Source: Dokdonia pacifica (GTDB taxonomy: Bacteria; Bacteroidota; Bacteroidia; Flavobacteriales; Flavobacteriaceae). From it: a stretch of 64,000 nt of DNA. The stretch covers positions 1,240,001 through 1,304,000 of the forward strand of contig NZ_FZNY01000001.1 of NCBI RefSeq assembly GCF_900188275.1, in the 5' to 3' direction. A program made the translations under genes and the position numbers. The number at the start of each line of letters is the position of its first letter. The stretch's first letter is position 1. Positions 61,874 through 64,000 of this stretch are shown piece by piece. The notes beneath the pieces are model-generated. The model was not told the DNA's origin, did not search any database, and was given only the letters and a program-made list of their open reading frames with translations.

Positions 61874-61927
61874 GGATATATGTAAGATGTACACCTTTGA
61901 TTAATAGTTCACAAAGGGGTATTCTTT

Positions 61928-63355
61928 TTAAAGATTAGAAAGCGCTATAATTATTCTAATAATTAAAAATAGAATCACCCACCATCCTTTTGTTTCTAGA
62001 TTTATATCTGAGAAACTTTTAATAGGAGCAGGAGGTTCGTGTCCATAATTTACATGTTGGACCACCTCTCTTCTTTCGATAGGAGCTTGCGGCGGCATAT
62101 CTTGAGCAACGTGTTGCTCTTGATGAGAAACAATTATCTTTTCATTACTTCCAAGTATATGCATCCAATGGTTAAATGCCATAGCTGCCTCTTCTGAAAG
62201 TGGAGTATTACATTTACCTTCTGCCTGCAAAACTTCTAGTGTATATGGATTAATTTCTACAGTTGCTAATTTCTTTATAGTATCTCCTTCTTGTTTTCTT
62301 AGTGAGAAAATACTTGTTTTTTTAGCATAACAATCATCAATATAATCTGCTACACAGTGATTCATGTCACATCCCTCCTGATATAACTCTTCAGAAGTCA
62401 AAAGCTCTTTTGCACTGTATAGAATAGGAGCGTCATTTTTTACAATTTCTAAATGCATCCCTTTGATACCACTAGGAAGCCATGATAAGTAATTAGCCTT
62501 ATTACGCATTTTTTGCATTTCTAGATGCCATTCTTGTGCTTGATTTAAAAGTGCCTCAAGGGATCTTCCTTTCATAGAAAAATATCTATCTCTTTGAATT
62601 CTAGCCTCCAGATACTCCAATGCTTTATAGAGATCCCAATGATTGACTTGTTTTTGAATTGAAAAAAATTGAACTACACTTCTCCAAAATGAAGTGTTTC
62701 CTTCTATTTGAGGCAATTTTGATCTTGTAAGCTCCATAGCCATTTGTTGTGATGCTCCATATCCTAATGCTTGTGCACGAACAATCGCTTCTGGCACACT
62801 AAATCCTCTAGGGGTATTTCTAAACTCGTGCATCATTTTTGATGTGAATTTATCTGGCAAACCACTTAGTGATTTAACACTTTTACCAAAACCTAACTGT
62901 ACATACCAAAGCTGATGTCTTAATGAAGATTCATAAAAAGAACTAATCAAAAAGACAGGAGTAGGATATTTTGCAAAGCAATAGTCGATTACATCTTCCA
63001 GTTGCTCTTCAGGATCAAAACTTGGGCGTTGCCACATTTCAATAGGACGTACTATCTTAAGTCCAAACGTACTTATGTTTGCTAGTACTTGTATATATAA
63101 CGGACTCCTTAAGATTTTATAACACCCTTGTGTATGCATGAGTATAAGTAAATCTTTAAATGTTGCACGTTTCCAAGTATGGCGTGTTTTGCTCATTTTT
63201 GAAAATGAACTCCATAGAAATGACTCTACTGTGCCTTTATTTTCTTGAGGTTTGTTTTCTGCATGGTAGATTTTTTCTACGAGAAGAATGTATTTACTCT
63301 TATTTTTTGAAGTTGTAGTTACTTCGGGTGGTTGTGTATTGTATAATGTTTCCAT
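61928..63355 (-). CDS. PcfJ-like protein with C-terminal membrane segment
   Basis: This 475-residue protein has the PcfJ-like C-terminal pattern GCDMNHCVADYIDDCYAKKTSIFSLRK followed by TVEINPYTLEVLQAEGKCNTP. It ends in a single membrane segment (WWVILFLIIRIIIALSNL). PcfJ is named from Enterococcus conjugative plasmids; the role is unknown. Neighbours here are not conjugation genes. The length and the tail differ from the plasmid form. A small promoter/terminator unit lies upstream. Confidence 0.82.
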   Translation of the reverse strand: METLYNTQPPEVTTTSKNKSKYILLVEKIYHAENKPQENKGTVESFLWSSFSKMSKTRHTWKRATFKDLLILMHTQGCYKILRSPLYIQVLANISTFGLKIVRPIEMWQRPSFDPEEQLEDVIDYCFAKYPTPVFLISSFYESSLRHQLWYVQLGFGKSVKSLSGLPDKFTSKMMHEFRNTPRGFSVPEAIVRAQALGYGASQQMAMELTRSKLPQIEGNTSFWRSVVQFFSIQKQVNHWDLYKALEYLEARIQRDRYFSMKGRSLEALLNQAQEWHLEMQKMRNKANYLSWLPSGIKGMHLEIVKNDAPILYSAKELLTSEELYQEGCDMNHCVADYIDDCYAKKTSIFSLRKQEGDTIKKLATVEINPYTLEVLQAEGKCNTPLSEEAAMAFNHWMHILGSNEKIIVSHQEQHVAQDMPPQAPIERREVVQHVNYGHEPPAPIKSFSDINLETKGWWVILFLIIRIIIALSNL

Positions 63356-63472
63356 GATTTCATAAACTTTAATTTTAGATGAAAGACTGGAAACACTGTG
63401 ATGTTTTCAGCCTATAGTTTGCTGTTTGTATTTGATAGCATATGATTGCTTTTTAATTGTATTTAAAACAAA

Positions 63473-63500
63473 AACCCCAGAGTTTTGAAGCTCTGGGGTT
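63473..63500 (-). terminator. Terminator of the small minus-strand unit
   Basis: AACCCCAGAG pairs with CTCTGGGGTT over an 8-base loop, with a T-run on the minus strand. It stands 22 bases past the 23-codon frame and 118 bases before the PcfJ-like gene. Confidence 0.85.
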
Positions 63501-63521
63501 CTATATATTGTTGACTATTAA

Positions 63522-63593
63522 TTAACTACAATATCGTGCCGTGAGCTGCGCATGTGCCTCGGAAATTTCTTGATATGTAATTACTATTGACAT
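63522..63593 (-). CDS. Candidate 23-residue peptide in a small transcription unit
   Basis: An ATG at 63593 opens a 23-codon frame starting MSIVITYQEISEAHAQ and ending TARYCS, with stop TAA at 63522. A-rich sequence (AAAGAAAAA) precedes the ATG, as is common for translation starts in this phylum. A consensus promoter lies upstream and a strong terminator downstream. It could be a secreted or regulatory microprotein, a leader peptide for the downstream PcfJ-like gene, or chance within a small RNA. Function is unknown. Confidence 0.45.
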   Translation of the reverse strand: MSIVITYQEISEAHAQLTARYCS

Positions 63594-63608
63594 TTTTTCT
63601 TTGTTTAT

Positions 63609-63631
63609 CTCATAAACGTTTTGTTTATGAG
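63609..63631 (-). ncRNA. 5'-end stem-loop of the small minus-strand transcript
   Basis: CTCATAAAC pairs perfectly with GTTTATGAG across a five-base loop. The predicted transcription start from the promoter at 63636-63664 falls right at its edge, so the RNA would begin with a hairpin that could protect its 5' end. Confidence 0.4.
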
Positions 63632-63635
63632 GATG

Positions 63636-63664
63636 CAAATCTAAAGGCTTTTTTATGATTTCAA
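63636..63664 (-). promoter_or_regulatory. Promoter of the small minus-strand unit
   Basis: On the minus strand, TTG (63664-63662) and TAGATTTG (63643-63636) lie 18 bases apart, a full Bacteroidota consensus. It is one of the best promoters seen in the window. Confidence 0.65.
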
Positions 63665-63772
63665 AATTTAATGTGTTATTTATATTTAGTCTAATTTTTA
63701 TTCAGGCATTTTATTTTTTGCATATGCCTTGTATTTTGTAGATTTAGTACTCCAATTAAAAACCAATCAACT

Positions 63773-64000
63773 ATGGGACTTTTTGATAAAATAAAAGAGA
63801 AACTTACCAATGAATTTATTGACATTGTTGAGTGGCTTGATTATACAGATGATACAATAGCGCATCGTTTTGAGCGCTATCAGAATGAGATTAAGAATGG
63901 CGCAAAATTAATTGTACGAGAGGGACAAGCAGCCGTTTTTGTGAACGAAGGACAACTTGCAGATGTATTTACACCAGGCTCTTATGATCTTACAACACAG
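63773..64000 (+). CDS. SPFH-domain protein (5' part, cut by window edge)
   Basis: The frame from ATG 63773 runs for 76 codons off the window end. MGLFDKIKEKLTNEFIDIVEWLDYTDDTIAHRF and then YQNEIKNGAKLIVREGQAAVFVNEGQLADVF, TPGSYDL match the start of the SPFH (virion core protein-like, YdjI-type) family. These cytoplasmic or membrane-linked proteins form scaffolds; the partner genes usually follow to the right. Confidence 0.88.
   Translation, partial: MGLFDKIKEKLTNEFIDIVEWLDYTDDTIAHRFERYQNEIKNGAKLIVREGQAAVFVNEGQLADVFTPGSYDLTTQ

Larger units (their letters stand above)
61576..61927. other. Intergenic region with several hairpins
   Basis: These 352 bases between the phosphatase gene and the convergent PcfJ-like gene have no open frame I would call. 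They hold a terminator at 61593-61610 and two strong hairpins at 61797-61820 and 61833-61868, described separately. Confidence 0.6.
63356..63772. other. Intergenic region between PcfJ-like and SPFH genes
   Basis: These 417 bases hold a complete small minus-strand unit (promoter 63636-63664, hairpin 63609-63631, 23-codon frame 63522-63593, terminator 63473-63500) and the upstream region of the rightward SPFH gene. Nothing else is recognised. Confidence 0.65.

Noticed and set aside
61928-63355. PcfJ-like gene as a sign of a conjugative element
   Set aside because: No relaxase, coupling protein or type IV secretion genes are nearby, and base composition does not differ visibly from neighbours.

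Overview
The window looks like chromosome from a marine member of the Flavobacteriaceae (Bacteroidota), probably close to Dokdonia. That placement is inferred from several things: low GC, type IX secretion (PorZ and C-terminal sorting domains), Bat aerotolerance genes, SulP/carbonic anhydrase genes, Bacteroidota-type promoters (TTG, then TAnnTTTG) and A-rich sequence before start codons. No rRNA, tRNA, CRISPR array, insertion sequence or prophage was found. Coding density is high. Most transcription units end in clear hairpin terminators.

Layout. 1-4490: a leftward unit porZ-recO-TonB receptor, with the receptor cut by the window edge. 4600-8270: gdhA, a small outer-membrane-type protein and a Cys/Met transsulfuration enzyme. 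8724-12155: a large modular T9SS-secreted protein. 12233-16174: small housekeeping and hypothetical genes. 16219-20288: two TetR-controlled leftward units, one with a hydrolase and a thioesterase, the other with an azoreductase and an SDR. Matching operator palindromes are visible for both regulators. 20458-23402: YheT-type hydrolase, azurin and subtilisin-like lipoprotein.

23664-33045: a divergent sugar-oxidation locus. Leftward are a GMC flavoprotein, its Tat-targeted small subunit and a TIM-barrel protein. Rightward are a TIM-barrel lipoprotein, an MFS permease, a Gfo/Idh/MocA oxidoreductase, a small lipoprotein, a second TIM-barrel protein and a DUF1080 (3-keto-glycoside hydrolase type) lipoprotein. 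Together they suggest catabolism through 3-keto sugars. 33100-36053: SdpI, then yicC-gmk-nadD. 36117-43293: lipoproteins, gpsA, pheS, a double-glycine-leader Cys-rich peptide, a tyrosine phosphatase and cvpA.

43389-47608: two SulP transporters around a beta-carbonic anhydrase, probably for bicarbonate uptake. 48087-57797: a full MoxR/Bat operon with one extra gene inserted between batA and batB. 57960-61575: an aldo/keto reductase, an SDR, an AlbA_2-type protein and a PPP-type phosphatase. 61928 to the end: a PcfJ-like protein, a compact promoter/peptide/terminator unit, and the start of an SPFH-domain gene.

The most unusual feature is a palindromic repeat family with core CGCTTTCGCGAAAGCG. 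I count 16 exact copies of the 10-bp centre TTTCGCGAAA. Nine lie in frame inside unrelated genes, mostly read as Ala-Phe-Ala-Lys-Ala, and seven lie between genes. Degenerate and split copies also occur. Three intergenic copies belong to a longer compound repeat, and two of these are inverted around the pheS-cvpA block. The extra gene inside the bat operon is bracketed by one intact and one split copy. The other leading novelty is the roughly 160-nt minus-strand unit near 63.6 kb, which has a consensus promoter, a 5'-end hairpin, a 23-residue reading frame and a terminator.
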